Positions 28,534-36,475 are shown, numbered from the stretch's first letter. The stretch: DNA of 64,000 bases from QAKW01 sp045539335 (GCA_045539335.1 JAZQFD010000009.1:1-64000), one strand, 5' to 3'. Notes: generated by a model from the sequence alone, not told the origin. Numbers and translations: made by a program.

Positions 28534-29559
28534 TTATACTTTTTTGATTGTTCCGCCGCCCAGTACATAATTTTTCCAATAAAACACGGCATTTTGGCCG
28601 GGAGCCGGCGCCATTTTGGGTTGGTCAAAGGTTAAAATTCCACCATCCTCGGTAGGGCTAAAACGGGCAGGTGTATCCCGATCTCGGGCACGCACCTTCA
28701 CCGTGAGCCCCTCTTGGGGCAGAGGGCAATGGAGCACCAGATCCCTCAGATGCACAACCTGCTGCTCTGCATACTCCTTGGGACCTAAAATCACCGTATT
28801 TTTCTCGGGATCCAGCGCCGCTACATACAGCCGCTGATCCGCAGAAACCCCCAAGCCTCGCCGCTGACCGACGGTATAGCGGCAGATGCCCTGATGGGTG
28901 CCCAACACCCGACCGTCTACCCCCAAAATCTCACCGGGAGCAGGCAAAGAGCCGGTATACGCTTCAATAAAAGCATCATGGGAAGAGCCTTCTTCCAAAA
29001 AGCAGATATCCAAAGAATCTTTTTTAGCAGCGGCCGAAAGCCCACGCTCTACCGCCAAGGCACGCACCGCCTCTTTCCCCCGCTCATTGCCCAGCGGCAA
29101 AAGCAGGCGAGAGCGGCACTCCTCAGAAAGACCAAAAAGCATATAGCTCTGATCCTTCTCTTGCCCGGGGATCCGCTTAATCAAATGAAAGTCTCCCACC
29201 TGCTCCACCGCCGCATAATGACCGGTGGCGATCTTCTCACAGCCCAAGGCATCCGCCGCCTCTAAAAGGCCACGGAATTTCACGTTGGGATTGCAAAGAA
29301 TGCAGGGATTGGGGGTCTCTCCCCTTTTATAATAAGCGGCAAAGGGGCGCATAACATGCTCTTCAAAAAGAGCGGTCATATCCTTCAAATAGAACGGAAT
29401 GCCCAATTCCTCCGCCGCTTTGCGGGCGGCATCCTCCTCCTGCCCCACTCGGTGCATCCGCAGGAAAACGCCAATGGGCTGATACCCCTCTTCCCGCAAT
29501 AAGGCTGCGGCAACGGCACTATCTACCCCGCCGCTGAGCCCCAAGGCAACCTTGATCAT
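28534..29559 (-). CDS. mnmA: tRNA-specific 2-thiouridylase MnmA (341 aa)
   Basis: MnmA makes the 2-thiouridine at wobble position 34 of Lys/Glu/Gln tRNAs, using ATP and sulfur relayed from IscS. The PP-loop is ALGLSGGVDSAVAA at residues 5-18. The first catalytic Cys lies in TPNPCILCNPNVKFR, ATGHYA follows, and the second catalytic Cys is in DICFLEEG. The C-terminal beta domain contains GQRRGLGVS. Length is slightly short but complete. It overlaps the degV stop by 4 bp (ATGA). Confidence 0.96.
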   Translation of the reverse strand: MIKVALGLSGGVDSAVAAALLREEGYQPIGVFLRMHRVGQEEDAARKAAEELGIPFYLKDMTALFEEHVMRPFAAYYKRGETPNPCILCNPNVKFRGLLEAADALGCEKIATGHYAAVEQVGDFHLIKRIPGQEKDQSYMLFGLSEECRSRLLLPLGNERGKEAVRALAVERGLSAAAKKDSLDICFLEEGSSHDAFIEAYTGSLPAPGEILGVDGRVLGTHQGICRYTVGQRRGLGVSADQRLYVAALDPEKNTVILGPKEYAEQQVVHLRDLVLHCPLPQEGLTVKVRARDRDTPARFSPTEDGGILTFDQPKMAPAPGQNAVFYWKNYVLGGGTIKKV

Positions 29560-30416
29560 TCAGTAACCTCAAAAAGAACACCCAGCGTACCGGGGCCGCA
29601 ATGGCTGGTAACCACACAGCCTGCCATCGTCTCATAGATCTCTTCAAATAAACCGGATTCAGCCACAACAGCCTTTACCTTCTCCACAGTAGCGGGGTCG
29701 GTTTTGGTATAGGTCACAAAGCAACGCTTTTTATTCATCTTATCGGCATTTTGGCTCAGCATAGCCTTGGCATACTGCACCATAACTCCCTCGATGGAGC
29801 CACGGTACTTCTCGCCGGCGCCCATTTTACCTTCTGCAACAAAAATACGGGGATGCAGCCGCAGCATGGTGGCACCCAATGCGGCAACGGAAGAGCAACG
29901 ACCGCCCATCTTCAAATAATCCAACTGATCTACCACAAAGCTGGCACGAACCAAAGGAACTCGCTTGAGGATCTCCTCATAGATTTCAGCAGCCGATTTG
30001 CCCTCTTCCTTCAAATCATAAGCATCCAGCATCAAAAGGCCGGTGCCGGTGGAAAGATTGGCACTGTCTACCACATAGACCTTCCCCTCGCCCTCAACCT
30101 CTTCTGCCGCCATTTTGGCGTTCTGATGGGTCACAGACATGGTGGAAGAAATACTAAAGTGCACCACATCGCAACCCTCTTTGGTGAATTGAGAGAAAAA
30201 CTCCGTATAATCAGGAATGGATGCAGCGGCCGTCTTGGGCAGCTGCTTATTGGTTGCCACATAATCATAAATTTGATCCGGATGAATCTCTTCTCCATCC
30301 TTATAAGAATCATCACCCAAATTTACATAAAGAGGAACAATTTTAAAATCAAACCGTTCCTTTAATTCGGCAGACAGATCACACGTACTGTCTGCGGTAA
30401 TAATAACTTTGTTCAT
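29556..30416 (-). CDS. DegV family fatty-acid-binding protein (286 aa)
   Basis: DegV/FakB proteins bind a fatty acid and present it to a fatty-acid kinase. The N-terminal IITADSTCDLSAEL motif, SIPDYTEFFSQF, the SSTMSVTHQNA region, and GGRCSSVAALGATMLRLHP are family features. The C-terminus ends with SHCGPGTLGVLF. It is coupled to mnmA by an ATGA overlap, and its own promoter lies divergent from fba. Confidence 0.94.
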   Translation of the reverse strand: MNKVIITADSTCDLSAELKERFDFKIVPLYVNLGDDSYKDGEEIHPDQIYDYVATNKQLPKTAAASIPDYTEFFSQFTKEGCDVVHFSISSTMSVTHQNAKMAAEEVEGEGKVYVVDSANLSTGTGLLMLDAYDLKEEGKSAAEIYEEILKRVPLVRASFVVDQLDYLKMGGRCSSVAALGATMLRLHPRIFVAEGKMGAGEKYRGSIEGVMVQYAKAMLSQNADKMNKKRCFVTYTKTDPATVEKVKAVVAESGLFEEIYETMAGCVVTSHCGPGTLGVLFEVTE

Positions 30417-30458
30417 TCAAAACATCCTTTCGTAAAAATCAAAATTTTCACTCCTTAT

Positions 30459-30487
30459 ACTATACCTTATTATTCGATAAAAGTCAA
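30459..30487 (-). promoter_or_regulatory. degV-mnmA promoter
   Basis: TTGACT (30482-30487) and TATAGT (30459-30464) are spaced by 17 bp on the minus strand. Confidence 0.7.
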
Positions 30488-30495
30488 AGAAATTG

Positions 30496-30524
30496 TTGAT
30501 TTTTTCGTTTTGGTACATTATAAT
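30496..30524 (+). promoter_or_regulatory. fba promoter
   Basis: TTGATT (30496-30501) and TATAAT (30519-30524) are spaced by 17 bp, about 32 bp before the fba ATG. It is back to back with the degV promoter. Confidence 0.7.
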
Positions 30525-30555
30525 AGATACCAGAAATTTCAAGGAGGAGCAAAAA

Positions 30556-31419
30556 ATGCTTGTATCTGCAAAAGAAATGATCAAAAAAGCCTACGAAGGT
30601 CATTATGCCGTAGGTCAGTTCAACATCAACAATCTGGAGTGGACCAAAGCCATTCTGCTGACTGCCGAGGAGAATAAATCCCCTGTTATTCTGGGTGTTT
30701 CCGAAGGTGCCGGTAAGTATATGTGCGGTTATAAGACCGTTATGGGCATGGTCAAAGGCATGATCGAAGAACTGAACATCACCGTTCCTGTGGCTGTTCA
30801 TCTGGATCACGGTTCCTATGAAGGTGCCAAGAAAGTAATTGCTGATGGTTTTTCTTCCGTTATGTTTGACGGATCTCATTACGGTATCGAAGAGAACATT
30901 GAAAAAACCAAGGAGATCATCGCTCTGGCCAATGCTAAGGGCATGTCCGTTGAAGCCGAAGTCGGTTCCATCGGCGGCGAAGAAGACGGCGTTGTGGGCC
31001 GTGGTGAAGTAGCCGATCCCGAAGAGTGCAAAAAGATCGCCGATCTGGGTGTAGACTTCCTGGCTGCCGGCATCGGCAACATTCACGGTAAGTATCCCGC
31101 CAACTGGGCAGGTCTTGATTTTGAGGCTCTGGAGAAGATCCAGAACGCTACCATGGGCATGCCTTTGGTGCTTCACGGTGGTACCGGCATCCCTGCCGAG
31201 ATGGTCAAGAAGGCCATTTCTTTGGGTGTTGCCAAGATCAACGTAAACACCGAGTGCCAGCTGGCTTTTGCTGATGCTACCCGCAAGTATGTGGAGGCAG
31301 GCAAGGATCTGGAAGGCAAGGGCTTCGACCCCAGAAAGCTTCTGGCTCCCGGCTTTGAGGCCATCAAAGCAACCGTTAAAGAAAAAATGGAACTCTTCGG
31401 CTCCATCAACAAAGCTTAA
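30556..31419 (+). CDS. fba: Class II fructose-bisphosphate aldolase (287 aa)
   Basis: This zinc enzyme cleaves fructose-1,6-bisphosphate into two trioses in glycolysis. Seen in sequence: the GQFNINNLEW substrate-binding start, HLDHG with the catalytic Asp and zinc His, VEAEVGSIGGEEDG, GNIHGKYP with a second zinc His, LHGGTGIP with the third, and INVNTECQLAF. An upstream in-frame ATG was rejected in favour of the ATG preceded by AAGGAGGAGC. It is monocistronic between a clear promoter and terminator. Confidence 0.97.
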   Translation: MLVSAKEMIKKAYEGHYAVGQFNINNLEWTKAILLTAEENKSPVILGVSEGAGKYMCGYKTVMGMVKGMIEELNITVPVAVHLDHGSYEGAKKVIADGFSSVMFDGSHYGIEENIEKTKEIIALANAKGMSVEAEVGSIGGEEDGVVGRGEVADPEECKKIADLGVDFLAAGIGNIHGKYPANWAGLDFEALEKIQNATMGMPLVLHGGTGIPAEMVKKAISLGVAKINVNTECQLAFADATRKYVEAGKDLEGKGFDPRKLLAPGFEAIKATVKEKMELFGSINKA

Positions 31420-31434
31420 TTTTGTTAATAAGCC

Positions 31435-31468
31435 ATGCGGACATCCCAAGGATGTCCGCATTTTTTTG
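31435..31468 (+). terminator. fba terminator
   Basis: A 12-bp stem (ATGCGGACATCC with its complement) and a CAA loop are followed by seven T. Confidence 0.9.
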
Positions 31469-31486
31469 TCTCTTGGTTCATACACT
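31458..31486 (+). promoter_or_regulatory. Sigma-E-like promoter of spoIID
   Basis: CATACACT (31479-31486) fits the Bacillus sigma-E -10 consensus CATACANT perfectly. GCATTTT (31458-31464), 14 bp upstream, fits the -35 at six of seven positions. spoIID is a mother-cell sigma-E gene in Bacillus. The -35 overlaps the end of the fba terminator. Confidence 0.6.
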
Positions 31487-31490
31487 CCTA

Positions 31491-31541
31491 TTAAGGTAAC
31501 AAGCATAATTCGCCTTTTTAAAATTAATCTTGTCACCTTAA
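31491..31541. repeat. 51-bp short inverted-repeat element in the spoIID leader
   Basis: It begins TTAAGGTAACAAGCATAAT and ends CTTGTCACCTTAA, the same ends as the 280-bp element at 57441-57720. It also shares an internal CCTTTTTAAAA. It is probably a deleted copy of that element, placed between the sigma-E-like promoter and the spoIID ribosome-binding site, which starts inside its right end. Confidence 0.7.
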
Positions 31542-31554
31542 GGAGGCTTGGACG

Positions 31555-32499
31555 ATGTTTAAAAAATGGATTCTCATATATTTCTCTTTGCTTTTTTTGC
31601 CCTTTATTTTGATTCTGCTGTTTCTCCCCCCGGAGCAGCCGCCCCAAACCCCGCCCCAAGAAAACACGGTGGAGCTCTATCGCCATGCAACCGACGCCAT
31701 CGAAACCCTGCCGCTGACCGATTATCTTTGGGGAGTGGTAGCAGGAGAGATGCCCGCCTCTTATCCGGAGGAAGCGCTGAAGGCTCAAACGGTGGCCTCC
31801 TATACCTATCTGCTCCACCGCATCCATACCATAAAATCTCACCCCGCTTCGGATTTTGGCCATGAAGGGGATGTTTGCGATGATCCCAACCATTGCAAAG
31901 CCTATCTCTCCCCTGCTGAGGCCACCCTCAAATGGGGGGAGGATTGGTATGAGGCTTCCGCAGAGCGTATCGCCAATGCTGTGGCGTCGGTAGAGGGGCA
32001 GGTGTTGCTTTATGAAGATGCCCCCGCCAATACAGTCTTTCATGCCATCTCCGGCGGAAAAACCGAAAATGCTGCCGATGTTTGGGGAGCTGAAGTGCCC
32101 TATTTGATCTCTGTAGACTCCCATTGGGATGAAGAGGCCAAAGGCTTCTCCTCCGAAGTTACCCTTTCTTTGGAGGAGTTTTGCGAAAAACTGGGGCAGA
32201 CCGACTATACTCCGGGAGCCGTTACCCTCACGGCCGGCGGCTCGGTGGCCACGCAGGTGATCGGCGGCAAAGCGTTTACAGGGAGGGAATTGCGCTCTCT
32301 TTTTAATCTAAGAAGTACACGATTTACCTTGAGTATTCAAAAGGATAAAGCCGTCTTTCAGGTTTCCGGCTACGGTCATCAGGTGGGCATGAGCCAATAC
32401 GGCGCCGGTGTTTTGGCGCAAAATGGTTATACTTACGAAAAAATTCTGCTTTACTATTATCCTAACACAAATTTAGCAAAGAATTACACCATTCCTTGA
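31555..32499 (+). CDS. spoIID: Stage II sporulation protein D (SpoIID, 314 aa)
   Basis: SpoIID is a membrane-anchored lytic transglycosylase of the DMP complex that drives engulfment during sporulation. The N-terminal membrane segment covers residues 5-25. The SpoIID/LytB domain includes LTDYLWGVVAGEMPASYPEEALKAQTVASYTYLL, where the Glu of GEMP is the catalytic residue in the family, plus FHAISGGKTENAADVW and YGHQVGMSQYGAGVLA. GGAGG stands nine bases before the ATG. It is followed 55 bp later by a SpoIIQ-like gene, the usual pairing in clostridia. Confidence 0.95.
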   Translation: MFKKWILIYFSLLFLPFILILLFLPPEQPPQTPPQENTVELYRHATDAIETLPLTDYLWGVVAGEMPASYPEEALKAQTVASYTYLLHRIHTIKSHPASDFGHEGDVCDDPNHCKAYLSPAEATLKWGEDWYEASAERIANAVASVEGQVLLYEDAPANTVFHAISGGKTENAADVWGAEVPYLISVDSHWDEEAKGFSSEVTLSLEEFCEKLGQTDYTPGAVTLTAGGSVATQVIGGKAFTGRELRSLFNLRSTRFTLSIQKDKAVFQVSGYGHQVGMSQYGAGVLAQNGYTYEKILLYYYPNTNLAKNYTIP

Positions 32500-32554
32500 A
32501 TAATCCCTCTTCTCTTTGCCCATATTATAAGCAAACGAGAAAGGATGATCTGCA

Positions 32555-33205
32555 ATGAAAGAAAAAATCCTCGGCCTTTTAAAGGCAAAAGGCTATTATA
32601 TGGTGTTGGCCGTTGCGGTGTTAACGGTGGGAACGGTAAGCTTTCTCACCTATCGGGCCTATCAAAAAGAACAGGCCCAAACCCCGATCCCTCAAAATCC
32701 CACACAGGATGTGGAAAAGGTAGAGGAAGGGGTTCCCGATGATCGGGAGGAACAGCCCGAACCCCAAAAGCCCTCTTCCGATCCTGCTCCTCAGCCGGAG
32801 GAAACAAGCTATATTGCGCCGCTGACCGGTGAAATCATCGCCCACTACTCCCCGGAACAGCCGGTCTATTCCTACACCCTTAACGATTGGCGCACCCATA
32901 GCGGCATCGATATTGCCGCCGCTGAGGGAACGCAGGTGGTAAACGTTTGCGACGGAGTGGTAGAAGAAGTATTAACCGATGATCTGATGGGCGTCATGGC
33001 GGTCATTCGCCATACCGACGGCAAGGTCTCCCGCTATGCCTCCTTAGAAGTGGCTACGGTGGAAGCCGGTCAGATGGTCAAGCAAGGAGACCCCATCGGA
33101 AAGGTGGGCAAAACCATGCTGCTGGAATGCGGCGAAACCGAGCATCTGCATTATGAATTATGGCAGGATGACCAACCGGTGGACCCCTCTTTTTTGATTT
33201 CTTAA
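32555..33205 (+). CDS. spoIIQ: SpoIIQ-like LytM/M23 protein (216 aa)
   Basis: One N-terminal membrane segment (residues 15-35) and a proline/glutamate-rich linker (about 40-80) lead to a LytM domain. That domain contains THSGIDIAAAEGTQV, with the first metal His and Asp, and EHLHYELW with the HxH pair. In Bacillus SpoIIQ the zinc site is lost, whereas clostridial orthologues keep it, and here it appears intact. It probably forms the forespore side of the SpoIIQ-SpoIIIAH channel and is coupled to SpoIID function. It ends at a bidirectional terminator. Confidence 0.88.
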   Translation: MKEKILGLLKAKGYYMVLAVAVLTVGTVSFLTYRAYQKEQAQTPIPQNPTQDVEKVEEGVPDDREEQPEPQKPSSDPAPQPEETSYIAPLTGEIIAHYSPEQPVYSYTLNDWRTHSGIDIAAAEGTQVVNVCDGVVEEVLTDDLMGVMAVIRHTDGKVSRYASLEVATVEAGQMVKQGDPIGKVGKTMLLECGETEHLHYELWQDDQPVDPSFLIS

Positions 33206-33210
33206 ATTGA

Positions 33211-33240
33211 AAAGATCCGCACCACGGTGCGGATCTTTTT
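33211..33240. terminator. Bidirectional terminator after spoIIQ
   Basis: A stem of AAAGATCCGCACC with its complement is flanked by A and T runs and serves spoIIQ and the convergent 106-aa gene. Confidence 0.85.
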
Positions 33241-33559
33241 ATTGCAACCTTTTCATGTAACGATCATGCTTCATGCGGGCGGCATCGGATGAAAGCTTCA
33301 CCGGAAGAGCGTCGGCGATTTCTGCCCAAGTATAGCCCCGAAAATAGCGCAGTTCAAAAATCAATCGCAGTTCGGGATCGTCCATATTGTGAATCAGCTC
33401 AGTGGTCTCCCAAAGCTGCTCCGCCAAGCGATCTGCCTGCTGCAATACCTTTTTTTCCAATGCAGCGGTGCGCCAACACCCTGAAGAGGGCAATAATCCT
33501 GCCAAATCCCGATATTCCTCCAGCTCTCGGCGAAGATAGCGAACATCTGCCATATTCAT
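33239..33559 (-). CDS. Phage-type sigma-70 region 4-like regulator (106 aa)
   Basis: The C-terminal half reads ELRYFRGYTWAEIADALPVKLSSDAARMKHDRYMKRL, a helix-turn-helix like region 4 of sigma factors and the late-transcription regulators (ArpU/RinA/DUF1492-like) of Gram-positive phages. The N-terminal half is a predicted coiled coil. ATG at 33559 overlaps the upstream XRE stop (ATGA); a second ATG at 33553 is also possible. With the phage-like cassette starting 1.2 kb away on the same strand, it could be its late activator, but this is inferred. Confidence 0.65.
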   Translation of the reverse strand: MNMADVRYLRRELEEYRDLAGLLPSSGCWRTAALEKKVLQQADRLAEQLWETTELIHNMDDPELRLIFELRYFRGYTWAEIADALPVKLSSDAARMKHDRYMKRLQ

Positions 33560-33756
33560 GCCGAATCCCCCAAAGAAAACAATTCCTCAAAGCTGCATTC
33601 CAAAGCACGGCACAACCGAACCGCCACCCCCGGAGAGGGCCATCGGCCGCTTCGCTCCAAGGAACAGATGGTTCCACGGGACACTCCGGAAAGCTCTGCC
33701 AATTTTTGCTGAGTGAGGCCCTTGCGCACACGATAATAATATAATTGATTAAACAT
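33556..33756 (-). CDS. Small XRE-family regulator (66 aa)
   Basis: This is a single helix-turn-helix domain: YYYRVRKGLTQQKLAELSGVSRGTICSLERSGRWPSPGVAVRLCRALECSFEELF. It is a typical phage- or element-type cro-like repressor. It is coupled by a 4-bp overlap to the sigma-like gene, and a promoter with TTTACA-N17-TATTAC lies upstream. The pair may be what remains of the control region of the phage-like cassette. Confidence 0.85.
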   Translation of the reverse strand: MFNQLYYYRVRKGLTQQKLAELSGVSRGTICSLERSGRWPSPGVAVRLCRALECSFEELFSLGDSA

Positions 33757-33804
33757 CCTTTGATCTCCTTTATTACGGGGCAGGAGAAGGAGCTTCTATC
33801 CCCA

Positions 33805-33833
33805 GTAATACCATAAAAATCGACATATGTAAA
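33805..33833 (-). promoter_or_regulatory. Promoter of the XRE/sigma-like pair
   Basis: TTTACA (33828-33833) and TATTAC (33805-33810) are spaced by 17 bp on the minus strand. The -10 belongs to an imperfect inverted repeat (TATTAC-GGGG at 33771-33780 with CCCC-A-GTAATA at 33800-33810) that may be an operator. Confidence 0.5.
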
Positions 33834-33843
33834 GAAAAAGCAT

Positions 33844-33872
33844 TTGACATTTTACGACACGAACCATAGAAT
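33844..33872 (+). promoter_or_regulatory. NUDIX gene promoter
   Basis: TTGACA (33844-33849) and TAGAAT (33867-33872) are spaced by 17 bp, 24 bp before the ATG. Confidence 0.7.
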
Positions 33873-33896
33873 ATTAGACAAGAGGTGAGGTTTATC

Positions 33897-34439
33897 ATGT
33901 CAATTGTCGAAAAAAAGTTAAATGAGCAATGCGTATATGAAGGGGCTATTTTCAATGTCTACCACGGTCAGGTGGAACTTCCAAACGGAAGCACCGCCTT
34001 TCGGGATCGCATTGAGCACCATGGCGGCGCCGGTATTCTGCCCTTGGATCAGGATGGGAATACCTATCTGGTGAAGCAATTCCGCTATGGCGTAGATAAA
34101 GAGTTGCTGGAAATCCCCGCCGGAAAATTAGAGCCGGGCGAGGACCCCCAAGAGACCGTCGTTCGGGAATTGCAAGAGGAAGTGGGATTCCTGCCAAAAC
34201 GGGTAACCCCCTTGGGTGGGATGGAGCTCTCCCCTGCTTATCTGGGCGAGATCACCTATCTCTTTTTAGGGCAAGATCTGATCCCCAGCAAAGCCGAACT
34301 GGACGATGATGAATTTTTAGAGGTGGTCAAATTGCCCTTCACGGAGGCACTCCGCAGGGTTCTGGACGGTGAAATTACCGACGGCAAGACCCAAAATGCG
34401 ATTATGAAAACGGCCATCCTCTTAGATATTAAATTTTGA
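33897..34439 (+). CDS. NUDIX hydrolase, ADP-ribose pyrophosphatase type (180 aa)
   Basis: It hydrolyses nucleoside diphosphate sugars such as ADP-ribose. The full NUDIX box is present at about residues 78-100 (GKLEPGEDPQETVVRELQEEVGF), preceded by VKQFRYGVDKELLEIPAG as in the NudF/YqkG group. The ATG at 33897 is used because the upstream GTG lies within AGAGGTGAGG, the ribosome-binding site. It is monocistronic with a strong terminator and lies between the small regulators and the phage-like cassette. Confidence 0.93.
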   Translation: MSIVEKKLNEQCVYEGAIFNVYHGQVELPNGSTAFRDRIEHHGGAGILPLDQDGNTYLVKQFRYGVDKELLEIPAGKLEPGEDPQETVVRELQEEVGFLPKRVTPLGGMELSPAYLGEITYLFLGQDLIPSKAELDDDEFLEVVKLPFTEALRRVLDGEITDGKTQNAIMKTAILLDIKF

Positions 34440-34444
34440 GTGTT

Positions 34445-34479
34445 GCGATCCGATGCAAGATGCATCGGATCGCTTTTTT
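34445..34479 (+). terminator. NUDIX gene terminator
   Basis: A perfect 13-bp stem (GCGATCCGATGCA with its complement) and AGA loop are followed by six T. It overlaps the end of the convergent endolysin gene, for which it has no T-run. Confidence 0.88.
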
Positions 34480-35080
34480 AATGCAATCGATCCAAAATAA
34501 CCGCAAGTTCCGCACGGGTGATGGGATCATTGGGGCGGAAATTCCCTTCCCCATCTCCCACCATCCAACCTTGCTCTGCCGCTCTTTGCACAGCCTCGGC
34601 CGCCCAGGCGGGAATGGACGCTTGATCCTTAAAATCCATAGAATATTCCTCCTCGATAACAAAATCCTTCGAATGATAACTGCCGATCCGATTGGGGATC
34701 CCCAGATACGGGGTAGGATCAATGGGAACGGCCCCTTCCTGCAATTGATAATGGAGATGCACACCGGTCACATTGCCGGTGGCACCCATGGTTCCCAACA
34801 CCGTCAGGGGCGTTACTTGATCGCCCGCCTTCACTCGCACGCTTCCTCGTGCCAGATGGCAAAAGAGATGGCGCTGCCCATCGGCATCTCCCACCGAAAT
34901 ATACTGACCCCAGCCGCCCTCATCATAGGCCACCAACCGCACCACACCATAGCAGGTGCAAAAGACCCGACGGTCTTCAGCCACAAAGTCGATTCCCTTA
35001 TGACCTGCTGACCAATAGGATCCCTGTTGGCCATAGGTGGCGGTAATGGAAAAGGGGCCGGTTACCGGAAGAATGGTCAT
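34478..35080 (-). CDS. Phage endolysin: M23 peptidase plus SLH domain (200 aa)
   Basis: The N-terminal M23/LytM endopeptidase domain has GHKGIDFVAED (first metal His and Asp), HLFCHL, and VTGVHLHYQLQEG with the HxH pair. The last 55 residues form one S-layer-homology domain (SMDFKDQASIPAWAAEAVQRAAEQGWMVGDGEGNFRPNDPITRAELAVIL), which would target the enzyme to wall polymers. The gene starts within the holin stop (ATGA). Its place directly after a holin identifies it as the lysis enzyme of the cassette. An SLH anchor on a phage lysin is uncommon. Confidence 0.85.
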   Translation of the reverse strand: MTILPVTGPFSITATYGQQGSYWSAGHKGIDFVAEDRRVFCTCYGVVRLVAYDEGGWGQYISVGDADGQRHLFCHLARGSVRVKAGDQVTPLTVLGTMGATGNVTGVHLHYQLQEGAVPIDPTPYLGIPNRIGSYHSKDFVIEEEYSMDFKDQASIPAWAAEAVQRAAEQGWMVGDGEGNFRPNDPITRAELAVILDRLH

Positions 35081-35319
35081 TTGGCAACTCCCTTCAAGGC
35101 AGTAAGATAGCGATCGGCTTCCACTGCCGCAGCGGTAAAACTATTATTCTTCCACCATGCCCAAAGGCTGGCAACAACGGTTGCCACAGCGGAAAGCGCC
35201 TCATAGATCGCCTCTTCGCTGAAGGGCAGGGGGTTTTTATTCAGCACCGTCAGCACCTGATTAATCAGTGCAACGATCAACACCACGGTGCGGATACAGG
35301 TTTCTTTACTGCAATTCAT
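35077..35319 (-). CDS. Phage holin, SPP1-type (80 aa)
   Basis: A short membrane protein with an N-terminal hydrophobic segment (TVVLIVALINQVLTVL) and a second one ending in the characteristic VATVVASLWAWWKNNSFT motif of SPP1-type holins, followed by a polar tail. It forms membrane lesions that release the endolysin. It is coupled to the upstream gene by TAATG and to the endolysin by ATGA. Confidence 0.88.
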   Translation of the reverse strand: MNCSKETCIRTVVLIVALINQVLTVLNKNPLPFSEEAIYEALSAVATVVASLWAWWKNNSFTAAAVEADRYLTALKGVAK

Positions 35320-35660
35320 TAAACAAACTCCTTTAAAACTTGAAATACATTGACCCCAACACCGGCACAGAGAAGAATCAGCAAGCCGATTCCGATCCCC
35401 CGCAGCAGCAGCTTTCCGCCGGAGGTATTGAGGAAGGCAGGGAGCGAGCGGTTTTCCACCCGTTCCAGCCGCAGATCCTGCTTTTCCAAAATGAGGGTCA
35501 CTCGCTCCACGGCGGCGGTCAGCTGCAGGCAGGCTCGAGTCAGATCGTCCAACTTTTGGCCATGACCGTCCAAGCGACGCTCCGCCATCCGCTGAACCCG
35601 CTCAATGCCACCGCTGCGAACCTCGCAATAGTCCCGAGAAATTCCATGCTCGGCGCTCAT
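35319..35660 (-). CDS. XhlA-like coiled-coil membrane protein (113 aa)
   Basis: An amphipathic/coiled-coil region (LDDLTRACLQLTAAVERVTLILEKQDLRLERVENR) is followed by a C-terminal membrane segment (LLRGIGIGLLILLCAGVGV). This is the layout of XhlA/haemolysin-type accessory lysis proteins, found directly before holins. The start is placed at the ATG at 35660, which overlaps the preceding stop (ATGA); a longer frame exists but breaks that pattern. Confidence 0.7.
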   Translation of the reverse strand: MSAEHGISRDYCEVRSGGIERVQRMAERRLDGHGQKLDDLTRACLQLTAAVERVTLILEKQDLRLERVENRSLPAFLNTSGGKLLLRGIGIGLLILLCAGVGVNVFQVLKEFV

Positions 35661-36475
35661 CTTTTGGCCCTCGCATCCTCCAGCGCCCATTGGCGCTTCA
35701 GCTGTTGCAAGGCAAGGTCATAGAAATAATCCTGCTCTTTTTCCTTTTGCTTCTGCTCAAACTCCAGGGTGCTCAGATCGCTTTGCGCCTGCTGCTTTAA
35801 TTCCTGCAGCAAAAGATCCTGGTTCCGATCTTCTTCCTGCTCCAGCAAAGAAAGATAGCCCTCGCCCAACATAGCCCCCAATTCTTTTTGCAGTTCGGCT
35901 GCGTCCGTAAGGGCATCGGCACGGGCATCTAAGCGAGCAGCATCATTTTCCCGAAGGCTCTCCTCGGTATCCAAAAGCGCCTGATACGCATTGGCAGCCG
36001 CCTGATTCAAATAAGTGGCGGTAATCACATCGGAAATACCGGTTTGCGAAACGCCACGGGTCAGCAGTCCTGCATCGGCCAGACGCTGGCGATTCCATGC
36101 GGCAGAGCGGGCAGCCGCTTGATTTTGCTCGCCCTTTTCCTCAAGTTCTGCCCGCTGCTTTTCCAGCTCTGCTGCGGCTTGCTCATAATTGGCGGTGATG
36201 GCCGCCATTCCCTGCTGGCCATAGCGCTGAAGCAATGCCTCATAGCCGCCATAACCTGCGGGCGTTTCTCCTTCCGACGGCAAAAGCTTATACTCGCTGC
36301 CATCGGCACCGCCGGAATAGCCCGCATTGGCACGAATCTTTTCGGCCTGCGCATGAGCCCATTCCATACCGGCGGCATCGCCTTTCTTTTGATAGTCCCG
36401 AAAGGCACGTTTCATTCTTTCGACCTCCGCCAATTGAGAGGAGGTCAATAATAATTGATCCACTGAACTGGTCAT
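35657..36475 (-). CDS. Coiled-coil phage structural or ejection protein (272 aa)
   Basis: It is an almost entirely helical, Ala/Gln/Glu-rich protein: AAAELEKQRAELEEKGEQNQAAAR, then LSTLEFEQKQKEKEQDYFYDLALQQLKRQWALEDA. No signal peptide is seen. It lies between the tail nozzle gene and the lysis genes, where podoviruses encode ejection or internal-virion proteins, and this composition suits such a role. I do not recognise a specific family. ATGA overlaps couple it to both neighbours. Confidence 0.6.
   Translation of the reverse strand: MTSSVDQLLLTSSQLAEVERMKRAFRDYQKKGDAAGMEWAHAQAEKIRANAGYSGGADGSEYKLLPSEGETPAGYGGYEALLQRYGQQGMAAITANYEQAAAELEKQRAELEEKGEQNQAAARSAAWNRQRLADAGLLTRGVSQTGISDVITATYLNQAAANAYQALLDTEESLRENDAARLDARADALTDAAELQKELGAMLGEGYLSLLEQEEDRNQDLLLQELKQQAQSDLSTLEFEQKQKEKEQDYFYDLALQQLKRQWALEDARAKR

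Noticed and set aside
31491..31541. Interpretation of the 51-bp element as a transcription terminator
   Set aside because: Its stem is not followed by a T-run and lies just before a start codon; the ends match the 280-bp element instead.
30484..32124. Minus-strand open frame of 546 codons across fba and spoIID
   Set aside because: It is antisense to two well-identified genes and their terminator, and has no recognisable domain.
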